Positions 24,133-32,841 of a stretch of 64,000 nucleotides of DNA are shown here, one piece after another. Position 1 is the first letter of the stretch. The number at the start of each line of letters is the position of its first letter. The position numbers and the translations under genes were made by a program. The stretch covers positions 1-64,000 of the forward strand of contig NZ_KN050789.1 of assembly GCF_000745965.1 (NCBI RefSeq), in the 5' to 3' direction. This DNA comes from Edaphobacter aggregans DSM 19364. GTDB taxonomy: Bacteria > Acidobacteriota > Terriglobia > Terriglobales > Acidobacteriaceae. Under the pieces are notes generated by a model. It was not told the DNA's origin. It was given only the letters and a program-made list of their open reading frames with translations, and ran no database searches.

Positions 24133-27100
24133 CTAAAAGTTGGCGCGGAGGGAGAGCTGAATCTGACGATTCGCTCCGATTCCGACCTGGTTTCCGACGG
24201 TGGAGGAGAGCCTTCCCCAGGCCGATCCGGCCGTGGACTGTGAGTAGGGCGCTCCGGGCTGGTTTGCCGCTCCAGAGGAGAGGGTCTGGTTGAGGCGTAC
24301 GGTGCCGGGGTTGGCGTAGTTGGGATGGTTGAGGATGTTGTAGATGTCGGCGCGGAAGTCGAACGAGGCACGCTCGGTGGCGTGGAACGTCTTGCCGAGG
24401 GTGAAGTCAAGCTGGGCGAGGTTAGGACCGCTCAGGTCGTTGCGGCGATAGTTGCCGAAGGTTCCGGGCGCGGGGGTGGAGAATGCGGCCGGATTGAGGT
24501 ACTGGACTCCCGACTTGATGTAGGGGTTGACTCCGGGGACGATGTTGGGGCGACGGATGTTGCGGCTGTTGCCGCCGCCAGGGACGTTGACGACTGCGGT
24601 GGTCTGGACGACGCCGGCCGTGACGACAGGGCTGGCGAAGGTCTGGCCAGCGATGGAGGTGCCGGGTTTGCCGACGTAGGCGATGTCAGAACGAGTGACG
24701 AGGACGTCGATGGGAACACCGCTGCGGAAGTTGACGATGCCGCCGACCTGCCAGCCGCCCGCAACGATATTCATGGGACCGGAGAGGGAGTAGGCCTTTC
24801 CGTGACCGAAAGGAAGGTCGTAGAGGACGGTGGCGTTGAGGCTGTGGCGAATATCGTTGATACCACGGCCATACTCCGTACGGAGGTCGTAGGGATTCTG
24901 GGCGGTGGTGGCTTCGTTGGATCCGGAGGTAGTTCCGAGCTCCTTGGCCCAGGTGTACTGTGCGCCGAAGGTGAGTCCCTGAGAGAAGCGACGCTGGAGA
25001 TGCGTCTGGAGGGCGTTGTACATGTCGGTTCCGCCGGAGGTCTTGTAGTCGATCTCGGCGAAGCGGCCACCGAACTGGCGGATGGGAGTTCCAACGCCGG
25101 TGGTGGGGTTGGTGGTGACGCCGGTGATGAGGTTGGTGATGGAGCGCAGGAAGAGATTGCGACCCATCGATCCTACGTAGCCAATCATGAGTTGGGCCTG
25201 GCCGGGAAGGCGCTGTTCGATGGAGGCGGTGTAGGTGGTGACGCGCTCCGGGATCTTGTACTTCGGAGCGTAGGCGCGGGGCTGATATCCGAGCGTTGGG
25301 CTGTTGATGTCGTAGTTGGCATAGACATCGGTGGCCGGCACGATGGGATAGACCTTGCCGGAGGTGAAGGTGCGGCTGACGCGATCGTTAGCTTCGGGCT
25401 GGATCTGGTCTTCGGTCTGGCCGGGACCGTAGTAGACGCCTCCGCCGATGCGGAAGATGGTTTCGCCGTTGAGCGCGTTGGGGGCCCAGGTGAGGGCGAC
25501 GCGTGGTCCGAAGTTGTTCTTGTTGCTGCCGTACCAGTCGCCGGAGTACTTGGGATAGATGGTTCCGGCGTTCATGTCGAAGACTACGACCTTGTCGCGG
25601 TCTTCGTGGAGGGGCGAGTAGTACTCGTAGCGCAGGCCGTAGCTGAGGGTGAGGTTCGGACGAAGCTTCCACTCATCCTGTGCGTAGCCGATGTAGTAGG
25701 TCTGCTTGACGTGCGCATCTCCGCTGAGACCGGTGAAGGGGCTGGGGTCACTGAGGTCTCCGAAGAACTGGATCTGGGCCGGAGAGTTGGCCTGGAAGGC
25801 GCTGATGGAGTTGTAGGTGTAGGTGGTTCCACCGATCTGGTTGTTGTAGAGACCGATGGGCCGGATCTCCACGCCGAACTTCATATTGTGGTTTCCGACG
25901 ACGTAGGAGAGGTTATCGATATAGGAGTAGCTCTGACCGGCGTAGGGTGCGCCTACGCCGTTGAAGGAGCTTGAGAGCGAGATGAGCGCACCGACGTTGG
26001 TAAGACCGGCGACGGAGATACGGGCCTTGCTGATGTCGGCGTTGGGGCTGGCGCCAGGGAGGCCGAGCACGCGCATCTTGATGCCGTTGTAGCCGAACTT
26101 GGTCTCATTGAAGATACGGGGAGACCAGATCTGGTTGAAGGAGAGGACGGCGTTCTGGGGGACTGAGACCTGGCCGAATTTGCTGAGGGACGCATCCTGG
26201 ACCTGTGTGGAGTTGCCCTGGTCGATGTTATAGCGGGCATACATGCTGAAACGATTGTTGATGTGGTAGTCGAAGCGGACGTCTCCGAAGTCTTCCTGAA
26301 TGGTGTTGCTGCCGATGGTGGTTACTGTCCGTGAAGTGAAGGCAGGATCCAACGGGAACGGATCAGCAGGGAAGGCCGCGAGCAGCGGATAGACGGCGCT
26401 TGAGGTCGGGATGAGAGACTTGGTGTAGTTGCTGAGGGTCGCCTGAGTATACGGAGCTGCCCAGGTCTGGCGCAGGCCTTCGTAGGTGGCGAAGAAGAAG
26501 AGCTTGTCCTTGATGATGGGACCGCCGAAGGAGCCGCCGAACTGATTGAGGCGGAACTTTGGATTTCCGACGCCCTTGGCGTTGAAGCGATTGCGGGCGT
26601 CGAAGTAGTCGTTGCGGAGGTACTCGAAGGCGGAGCCGTGGAAGTTGTTTCCGCCGGACTTGGTGATGAAGGAGATCTGTCCGCCGGTACCGGTTCCCAT
26701 CTCGGCGGGGTAGTTGGAGGAGTCGACGCGGAACTCCTGCACGGCCTCGAGGGACTGCTGGAGGCGGAAGAGGGAGCCTAGTTCGCCGTTGAGGTTGCCG
26801 GGGGTGGTGTCAATGATAGAGGTGGATTCAATTCCATCGAGGCGAATGATGTTCTGCTCGACGGCGCGGCCGGAGAAGCGGATGTCGCCGAAGGTTCCGG
26901 TGCCGGTGTTGGTGGCGCCGGGGACGAGGAGGTAGAGCTGGGAGATCTGGCGGCCGTTGATGGGCAGCTCCTCGATCTCGCGGGTGGGGACGTTGGCGCC
27001 GATCTTGGCGGAGGCGATCTCAAGGGCCGCGGAGCCTGCGTCGACGGTAACGGTGCTCTGCTCACCCTGAACTTTGAGGGCGAAGTTCTGGGTGAGCTGC

Positions 27101-27396
27101 TGGCCAACCTGGACGACAATGCCCTTGGCCTGAAGCTTCGCAAAGCCTGCCTGCGAGATGTCGAGGGTGTAGGTGGAGGGCGGGAGCTGGACGAGGTTGA
27201 AGTTGCCACTCTCGTTCGTGGTGGTCTGACGCTGCCTTCCGGTCTTCTCATCGGTGGCGGTGACGTTGGCGCCCGCGATGGCGGAGTTGGAGGGGTCGGT
27301 TACGTTTCCAGCGATGGCTCCGACGGTGCTCTGTGCATACGCTAGACTGGCGGAGACAAAGATGGTCAGGAGTGCAATTAGACGTATGAATTTCAT
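24133..27396 (-). CDS. Oar-like TonB-dependent receptor with carboxypeptidase-like domain
   Basis: 1087 aa outer membrane protein. Signal peptide MKFIRLIALLTIFVSASLAY; residues about 25-110 form a carboxypeptidase-regulatory-like beta sandwich (GAIAGNVTDPSNSAIAGANV and onward); a plug domain follows (REIEELPINGRQISQLYLL) and then a long barrel ending in the outer membrane signal LSLRANF. This Oar/Omp26-type family is greatly expanded in Acidobacteria and is thought to import large ligands such as oligosaccharides. A PL5-type alginate lyase gene lies upstream on the same strand across 185 nt, suggesting a polysaccharide substrate. Confidence 0.92.
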   Translation of the reverse strand: MKFIRLIALLTIFVSASLAYAQSTVGAIAGNVTDPSNSAIAGANVTATDEKTGRQRQTTTNESGNFNLVQLPPSTYTLDISQAGFAKLQAKGIVVQVGQQLTQNFALKVQGEQSTVTVDAGSAALEIASAKIGANVPTREIEELPINGRQISQLYLLVPGATNTGTGTFGDIRFSGRAVEQNIIRLDGIESTSIIDTTPGNLNGELGSLFRLQQSLEAVQEFRVDSSNYPAEMGTGTGGQISFITKSGGNNFHGSAFEYLRNDYFDARNRFNAKGVGNPKFRLNQFGGSFGGPIIKDKLFFFATYEGLRQTWAAPYTQATLSNYTKSLIPTSSAVYPLLAAFPADPFPLDPAFTSRTVTTIGSNTIQEDFGDVRFDYHINNRFSMYARYNIDQGNSTQVQDASLSKFGQVSVPQNAVLSFNQIWSPRIFNETKFGYNGIKMRVLGLPGASPNADISKARISVAGLTNVGALISLSSSFNGVGAPYAGQSYSYIDNLSYVVGNHNMKFGVEIRPIGLYNNQIGGTTYTYNSISAFQANSPAQIQFFGDLSDPSPFTGLSGDAHVKQTYYIGYAQDEWKLRPNLTLSYGLRYEYYSPLHEDRDKVVVFDMNAGTIYPKYSGDWYGSNKNNFGPRVALTWAPNALNGETIFRIGGGVYYGPGQTEDQIQPEANDRVSRTFTSGKVYPIVPATDVYANYDINSPTLGYQPRAYAPKYKIPERVTTYTASIEQRLPGQAQLMIGYVGSMGRNLFLRSITNLITGVTTNPTTGVGTPIRQFGGRFAEIDYKTSGGTDMYNALQTHLQRRFSQGLTFGAQYTWAKELGTTSGSNEATTAQNPYDLRTEYGRGINDIRHSLNATVLYDLPFGHGKAYSLSGPMNIVAGGWQVGGIVNFRSGVPIDVLVTRSDIAYVGKPGTSIAGQTFASPVVTAGVVQTTAVVNVPGGGNSRNIRRPNIVPGVNPYIKSGVQYLNPAAFSTPAPGTFGNYRRNDLSGPNLAQLDFTLGKTFHATERASFDFRADIYNILNHPNYANPGTVRLNQTLSSGAANQPGAPYSQSTAGSAWGRLSSTVGNQVGIGANRQIQLSLRANF

Positions 27397-27581
27397 ATTG
27401 GGCCTCTCTGTGAGAGTATTGAGGCCTTAAATGAAAATCGTGTTACTTTTCGGTGAATAACAAAACTATTTGCCCTAAGCCGTGTTGAATCCCTTGCGTA
27501 AAGCACTGAATAATCTACATTTGTTGAACTTAGCGGTGTATCTGCCCAAGAAAAAAAGTAGTTGCGGTTTTTTCTTGTTTG

Positions 27582-28727
27582 TTACGGACGGGGACGAGTG
27601 ACCCAGAGCAGCGGCTGACGGATGGGGAAGGTGCGGTCGAGCTCGGGGTTGTCGGTGTCGGGCGGCAGGGTCTTCCAGAGGTCGGCATACTCGGGCCGGT
27701 TGTAGGCTCGGGCGGCGAAGAGGAGCGCAGGGCGGCGGAGGGGAAGCTCGTTGAAGAAGGCGGCGTCGGCCTTGTAGGGCCAGGAGCCGCGGCGGGCGAT
27801 GTAGGGGAAGAGTCTGGCGAGGACGATGCGCATGCTGGGGCCGTCCTGGAGCTCGTAGTCCCATACGGTCTCGAAGCGGGTGGTGAGGAGCTCGCAGGCG
27901 CCGGCAAGCAGGTCGAGGTTGAAGAGCGAGTTGCGGTAGGGGTTGGGTGTGGTGAGCTCGCGGGGGAAGGTCCCGTCATAGGTGATCTGGGCGCGGATGG
28001 TGGAGGCCTTGAACTGATGGCGCAGCGCGGTGAGGGCGCGGTCGTCTTTGAGATTAAGGTGGGCGCAGGCGGCGGCCTGGAGGAGCCAGGAGGAGCCGTT
28101 GTGGTCGCGCATGTCGCGCGCGAGGCCGGCGGTACGTGAGGTGTTGAGCCATTCGAGGTAAGAGGTGAACCATTTGGTGACGGCGTCGAGGGTGGGCTCG
28201 GTGAGGGCCTCGGAGGTGGAGAGAAAGGGGATGGACTGGGCGACCTCGGCGAGGTGTACGGCTTCGATGACGCCTTCGGGGCGGGCTTTGCCGGAGGCGG
28301 CGACCTGGGCGTATTCGAGGCTGGGCGTCATGGAGGTCTCGGGAGAGACGAACCAGGCCTGGAGGTGAGCGACGGCGTGCTGGGCGTAGCGCTCGTCTTT
28401 GGTGATGACCCAGGCGGAGGCTAGGGCGGGGACGATGTGAGCGAGGGAGAGGAGCGCGTCGCGGTGGGCGGTGAAGGGGGCGGGTGAGTCGGTGGACTGA
28501 GAGAAGTAGTCCTGGGGGGTGCCGGGTGAGTCGGGGGAGGGGAGCGTGGTGAGGGGAGCGGGGGGTTGGGTGAGGTAGTGGTCGGCGGCGGCGAGGATGC
28601 GGTCGTGATCGAGGGCGGCGACGTTGGGGCGCGTGGAGGAGCCGGTGGAGGGCGTTTGCGCGGGGAGTTGGGTGGTTAAGAAAAACGCCGCGGCGGTTGA
28701 GCAGAAGTGTCTGCGTGTGGTGTGCAT
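27582..28727 (-). CDS. PL5-like alginate lyase family protein
   Basis: 381 aa from ATG 28727; ATG 28739 is an alternative, and the frame stays open far upstream without homology. A Tat-like signal is present (HTTRRHFCSTAAAFFLTTQL, cleavage near PAQ), so the enzyme is periplasmic. The alpha/alpha-toroid of the alginate_lyase family is recognisable: ALASAWVITKDERYAQHAVA, LEYAQVAASGKARPEGVIEA, RDMRDHNGSSWLLQAAACAH with the Asn-His active-site region, and GTFPRELTTPNPYRNSLFNL. The product would be 4-deoxy-hexulose uronate, which can enter the KDG route encoded next door. Confidence 0.88.
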   Translation of the reverse strand: MHTTRRHFCSTAAAFFLTTQLPAQTPSTGSSTRPNVAALDHDRILAAADHYLTQPPAPLTTLPSPDSPGTPQDYFSQSTDSPAPFTAHRDALLSLAHIVPALASAWVITKDERYAQHAVAHLQAWFVSPETSMTPSLEYAQVAASGKARPEGVIEAVHLAEVAQSIPFLSTSEALTEPTLDAVTKWFTSYLEWLNTSRTAGLARDMRDHNGSSWLLQAAACAHLNLKDDRALTALRHQFKASTIRAQITYDGTFPRELTTPNPYRNSLFNLDLLAGACELLTTRFETVWDYELQDGPSMRIVLARLFPYIARRGSWPYKADAAFFNELPLRRPALLFAARAYNRPEYADLWKTLPPDTDNPELDRTFPIRQPLLWVTRPRP

Positions 28728-28809
28728 GACGGCAACCATGGGCGGAAGAGTATCACGTGGGGCTGAGGCGGATGGGCGGGGGCTTTCGGTAAGTAAGATT
28801 TGGAGAAGG

Positions 28810-31041
28810 ATGAGTTTTGTGGGCAGGAATGTGGTGCGTGTCGCGTTGGTTTGGGTGCTGGGATGGTCTGTCGCGGCGGTGGCGGCAGAGCGCGCGGTTA
28901 TGGTGTGCGTGAAGGATGAGAGGGGCGCTGCGGTCGCGGGTGCGGTGGTTGCAAGCGGAGGAGCGGAGGTAACGACCGATGCTTCGGGGTGTGCGCAGGT
29001 TCGGGTGGAGGGAGCGCAGAGCGTTGTGGCGGTCTTGCACGAGGGATTTGCGGCGGCGACGCAGGCGGCGGGTGGGAGCGATGAGCTGGATGTGGTGCTG
29101 CGTGTGGCGGGCGCGAGCTCGGTGGTGGAGGTGACGGCGGCGCGGACTCCGCTGGCGCTGGATGCGAGTGCAAGCAGCGTACGCACGATGCCGGCGGTGG
29201 AGCTGAAGGAGATTCCGGGATTCACGTTGGACGATCGGCTGCGGCAGGTGGCGGGGTTTCAGTTGTTTCGCAGGACGAGCTCGTGGGTGGCGAATCCGAC
29301 GACCCAGGGGACATCGCTTCGCGGGCTGGGTTCGACAGCGGCGAGCAGAACGCTAGTGCTGAGCGATCAGGTTCCTCTGAATGATGCGTTTGGAGGATGG
29401 ATTCACTGGAATGAGATTCCGCAGCTGGCGATGCGCGAGGTAGAGGTGATGCGCGGTGGGGCTTCGGACCTTTATGGATCGAGCGCGATCGGCGGCGTGA
29501 TCGATGTTGTGCCAGTTGTGCCCGAGGGTTTTGGGTATGGGCTTGAGGCGAGCGGCGCGAGCGAGAGTACTTCAACGGTGAACGGGTTGCTGGCGGGAAC
29601 GGTGAAGGGCGTAAGCGGGCTGGGCGCGATGACACTGTTTCGGACGGGTGGATATATTCTGACGGCGCCGGAGGTTCGAGGGCCGGTGGACGTTCCTTCG
29701 AATGTGCATTCGCAGAGCGGACGGCTGGAGTTTCGTCATGGCATGGGTACGGACAGCGCGGTTTTCCTTCGTGGCAATCTGTTGAATGAGGCGCGAAGTA
29801 ACGGCACTCCGCTGACGACGAACGCGACGCGGATCTGGCGGTATGCGGGTGGGGGAGACTGGAATGGTACGAGCGCGGGACGTTTTCTGCTGCGGCTGCA
29901 TGGGGCGAACCAGGGATATCGGCAGAGCTTTTCGTCGGTAGCACCGGGGCGCGCGACGGAGCGATTGACGAGGCTGCAGGAGGTGCCGTCGGCGCAGCTG
30001 GGGGCAGTGGGGCAGTGGGCGCGAACGTTTGGCGCGTGGACAGCGGTGGCGGGCGCCGATGTGCTGGATACGCGCGGCACGGACAATGAGACTCCGGTGG
30101 TGAATGGATTGTTGCTGGGGACAGTAAGCACGAGTGCGCGGCAGCGAGACACGGGCGTGTACGGAGAGCTGCTGTGGCAGCCGAAGACGTGGTCGGTGGC
30201 GCTGTCGTCGAGGGTGGATCATTTTGCGAGCTTCGATGCGAGACAGGTGGCAGCGACTCCGGTGCCGGTGCTGCCGGAGATTGCGGAGACGATCTTCGAT
30301 CCGAGGCTGGGAGTCGTGAAGCAGCTTCGCGGCGGCGTGTCGCTGACGGCGTCGGCGTTTCGAGCGTTTCGCGGGCCTTCGCTGAATGAGCTATATCGCA
30401 CGGGGCAGGTGGGGCAGCAGACGACGCTGGCGAATCCGGCGCTGCGGTCGGAGCGAGCGACGGGATGGGAGGCAGGCGGGTTGGTGAACCTTCATCGCAT
30501 CGGGTCGGTGCGGGCGAGCTACTTCTGGACGCAGGTGAACCGGCCGGTGGCTGCGGTGGCGTTGGTCACGACGCCGACGAGCCAGCTGCTGCAGCGGCAG
30601 AATTTAGGACAGCTGACGAGCAAGGGCGTGACGCTGGAGGCAGAGATACGACCGGTGGAGTTTATTGTGGTGAAGGCGGGGTATCAGTATGCGGACTCGA
30701 CGGTGACGAAGTTTCAGGCCGATCCGACGCTGGTGGGGAAGTGGACGGCGCAGGTTCCGCGAAACTCGGCGTCGGTGGAGGCGCGGATGGAGAAGGAGCG
30801 CTGGGGTGTGTTTGGCGTTTATTTGAGGACGAGCGGGCAGCAGTTCGACGACTCGGCCAACCAGTACAGGCTGGCTCCTTATGCGCAGGTGGATCTGTAT
30901 GCTGAGCATGCGTTTGGTCGGATGGTGAAGGTGTGGGCTTCGGTGCAGAATGTGGCGGACACAAGGGTGGAGGCGGGGCGTACGCCGCTGCTGACGCTGG
31001 GTGCGCCGAGGATTGTGGCGGGAGGCATTCGTCTGCACTAA
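28810..31041 (+). CDS. TonB-dependent receptor (BtuB/cobalamin-receptor type)
   Basis: 743 aa from ATG 28810, chosen for GGAGAAGG just before it and the signal peptide beginning MSFVGRNVVRVALVWVLGWS. An N-terminal carboxypeptidase-regulatory-like domain (VCVKDERGAAVAGAVVASGG) precedes the plug (DDRLRQVAGFQLFRRTSS, QGTSLRGLGSTAASRTLVL) and a 22-strand-type barrel that ends GGIRLH, a less typical terminus. The substrate is unknown; no cobalamin riboswitch was recognised upstream. It is divergent from the alginate lyase gene across about 80 nt. Confidence 0.9.
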   Translation: MSFVGRNVVRVALVWVLGWSVAAVAAERAVMVCVKDERGAAVAGAVVASGGAEVTTDASGCAQVRVEGAQSVVAVLHEGFAAATQAAGGSDELDVVLRVAGASSVVEVTAARTPLALDASASSVRTMPAVELKEIPGFTLDDRLRQVAGFQLFRRTSSWVANPTTQGTSLRGLGSTAASRTLVLSDQVPLNDAFGGWIHWNEIPQLAMREVEVMRGGASDLYGSSAIGGVIDVVPVVPEGFGYGLEASGASESTSTVNGLLAGTVKGVSGLGAMTLFRTGGYILTAPEVRGPVDVPSNVHSQSGRLEFRHGMGTDSAVFLRGNLLNEARSNGTPLTTNATRIWRYAGGGDWNGTSAGRFLLRLHGANQGYRQSFSSVAPGRATERLTRLQEVPSAQLGAVGQWARTFGAWTAVAGADVLDTRGTDNETPVVNGLLLGTVSTSARQRDTGVYGELLWQPKTWSVALSSRVDHFASFDARQVAATPVPVLPEIAETIFDPRLGVVKQLRGGVSLTASAFRAFRGPSLNELYRTGQVGQQTTLANPALRSERATGWEAGGLVNLHRIGSVRASYFWTQVNRPVAAVALVTTPTSQLLQRQNLGQLTSKGVTLEAEIRPVEFIVVKAGYQYADSTVTKFQADPTLVGKWTAQVPRNSASVEARMEKERWGVFGVYLRTSGQQFDDSANQYRLAPYAQVDLYAEHAFGRMVKVWASVQNVADTRVEAGRTPLLTLGAPRIVAGGIRLH

Positions 31042-31076
31042 CGGCAGGTGGCGAATCAGCGTCCAACGATCAAGCT

Positions 31077-31493
31077 ATGGTCGATCTTTGTCCGGCGATG
31101 CTATTGTGGAAGGAAATGTTCTTGACATTCGGCAGAACGAGACAGGAGCAGTTGGCGCGGTTCGCTGTGGTGGCGATGTGCTTGCTGGTACTCGTGTTTT
31201 CGTTCGCGGCGAAGCTTTCGCTGTACCAGCCGAAGAGTCAGCAGATACGATCGCTCGCTTCAAGCAAGATGTGGCAGCATGAGGCCGCGGTGATGGCGTC
31301 GCCGGATGGGCCGGAGCTGGCTTCGCTTGAATTGGTGTCAGGATTTTTCGTATTGCTGATGGTCGTTGTTGCGATCCGCGGAACGCTGTTTTCGCTGGAC
31401 CGCGGCGTGTGGCTGCGGCGTGAAGCTGCGGTCGCTGTCCGGCAGCAACGGTTTGCTCGACCATCGCAACTCAGAGCTCCTCCCGTTCTCTAA
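31077..31493 (+). CDS. Two-helix membrane protein of unknown function
   Basis: 138 aa from ATG 31077; ATG 31098 and ATG 31116 are alternatives and no site has a well-spaced ribosome binding site. Two hydrophobic segments are evident, FAVVAMCLLVLVFSFAAKL and VSGFFVLLMVVVAIRGTLF, with a soluble loop of about 45 residues between them. No family is recognised. It lies between the TonB receptor and the RND operon, same strand. Confidence 0.6.
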   Translation: MVDLCPAMLLWKEMFLTFGRTRQEQLARFAVVAMCLLVLVFSFAAKLSLYQPKSQQIRSLASSKMWQHEAAVMASPDGPELASLELVSGFFVLLMVVVAIRGTLFSLDRGVWLRREAAVAVRQQRFARPSQLRAPPVL

Positions 31494-31600
31494 ATCCCTT
31501 CTGACAGACTGCTTTTCGATCTGCCTTGAAGACCTCCGAGTCTTCGGCGAGTGCAGTCTTTGAAGTCTTCAACCTGAAACGTGATTTGAGCGAGTTGATT

Positions 31601-32839
31601 ATGGATCGGTCTTCGTGGACCTGGCGTCGAGTGCTGCCAGGATTGTGCGTAGCCGCGGTTGCGACGGCGGTGTGTGGTTGCAAGGGTGACGATGCGAAGC
31701 CGGAGGGTAAGGCGACGGTGGCGCGCGCTGCGGTGGCCACGGTGGAGAGGGCACCGATCGAGAAGACGTTATCGGTTGCTGGTGAGTTTGTGCCTTTCCA
31801 GGAGGTGGAGCTGCATGCGAAGGTTGCGGGCTACATCCGGCGGATCAACGTAGACATCGGCGATAAGGTTCGTACGGGCGAGGTGCTGGCGACGCTTGAG
31901 GTTCCGGAGCTGAATGCGCAGGTGACGGGCGCGGAGGCCGGGGTGCGGCACAGCCAGGAGGAGATTGCGCTGGCCAAGAGTGAGGTAGTGCGTGCGGAGG
32001 CGAACTACCACGCGCTGCATATGGCCGCGGATCGTCTGCGGCAGGCAGCGGGGGCGCGGCCGGGGATGATCGCGCAGCAGGAGCTGGACGATGCGGAGGC
32101 GAAGGACCGCGCGGCGGAGGCGCAGGTGGCGGTGGCGAAGTCGACGGTTGCGGCGCAGGAACAGCAGATGGCCGTGGCTTCAGCGGAGAAGATGCACTAC
32201 TCGTCGCTGGCGGACTACTCGCGGATTACGGCTCCGTTTGATGGCGTGGTGACGTGGCGGTATGCGGATACGGGCGCGCTGATTCAGGCGGGCACGTCGA
32301 ATGCGGGATCGATGCCGGTGGTGAAGGTGGCGGAGGTGAGCGTGCTGCGGCTGCGGATTCCAGTGCCGGAGTCGCTGGCGGGATATGTTCGGGATGGCGA
32401 TGTGGCGGATGTGCGGGTGCAGGCTACGGGCGATCGTTTCAGAGGAAAAGTCGTGCGGACGACGGGTGCTCTGGACCGGACGACGCGGAGCATGCAGGTG
32501 GAGGTGGATGTTGCGAATCCGAAGGGAAGGCTGACGCCGGGGATGTATGCGGATGTGACGCTGCGCATTGCGGGCAGCCCGGATGCGCTGACGGTGCCGG
32601 TGCAGGCCTTGGATCGCGGGACGAACGGAACCTCAGTGCTGGTGGTGAAGCGGGACCATACGGTGGAGAGGCGCGCGGTACGGACAGGGCTGGAGACTCC
32701 GGATGCGGTGCAGGTGGTGGATGGGCTGCATGAGGGAGAGCGCGTGATTGTGGGCAATCTGGCTTCGTTCGAACCGGGTCAGCACGTGGATGCGCGGCCG
32801 AGCGCGATGGCGCAGGCTTCGGCCGGGAAGGAGCAATAG
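31601..32839 (+). CDS. RND efflux periplasmic adaptor (HlyD/AcrA family), lipoprotein
   Basis: 412 aa from ATG 31601. A lipoprotein signal is likely (LCVAAVATAVCGC), placing the protein on the periplasmic face of the inner membrane. Adaptor domains follow in order: barrel-sandwich (GEFVPFQEVELHAKVAGYIR and IGDKVRTGEVLATLEVPELN), an alpha hairpin with long heptad-like helices (about 110-190), the second lipoyl half (YSRITAPFDGVVTWRYADTG), and the beta-barrel with KVVRTTGALDRTTRSMQVEV. It would bridge the permease downstream and the TolC protein. Confidence 0.93.
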   Translation: MDRSSWTWRRVLPGLCVAAVATAVCGCKGDDAKPEGKATVARAAVATVERAPIEKTLSVAGEFVPFQEVELHAKVAGYIRRINVDIGDKVRTGEVLATLEVPELNAQVTGAEAGVRHSQEEIALAKSEVVRAEANYHALHMAADRLRQAAGARPGMIAQQELDDAEAKDRAAEAQVAVAKSTVAAQEQQMAVASAEKMHYSSLADYSRITAPFDGVVTWRYADTGALIQAGTSNAGSMPVVKVAEVSVLRLRIPVPESLAGYVRDGDVADVRVQATGDRFRGKVVRTTGALDRTTRSMQVEVDVANPKGRLTPGMYADVTLRIAGSPDALTVPVQALDRGTNGTSVLVVKRDHTVERRAVRTGLETPDAVQVVDGLHEGERVIVGNLASFEPGQHVDARPSAMAQASAGKEQ

Positions 32840-32841
32840 CG

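Noticed and set aside
24325..25974. 549-codon open frame antisense to the Oar-like receptor
   Set aside because: It mirrors the third-codon GC bias of the real gene, is Val/Gly/Asp-rich without any family, and has no ribosome binding site.
28740..28809. Cobalamin riboswitch before the BtuB-like receptor
   Set aside because: The gap is under 100 nt and no B12-box-like sequence was seen.
30604..31066. Antisense frames around the end of the second TonB receptor
   Set aside because: Low-complexity Pro/Arg/His composition; no start signal.
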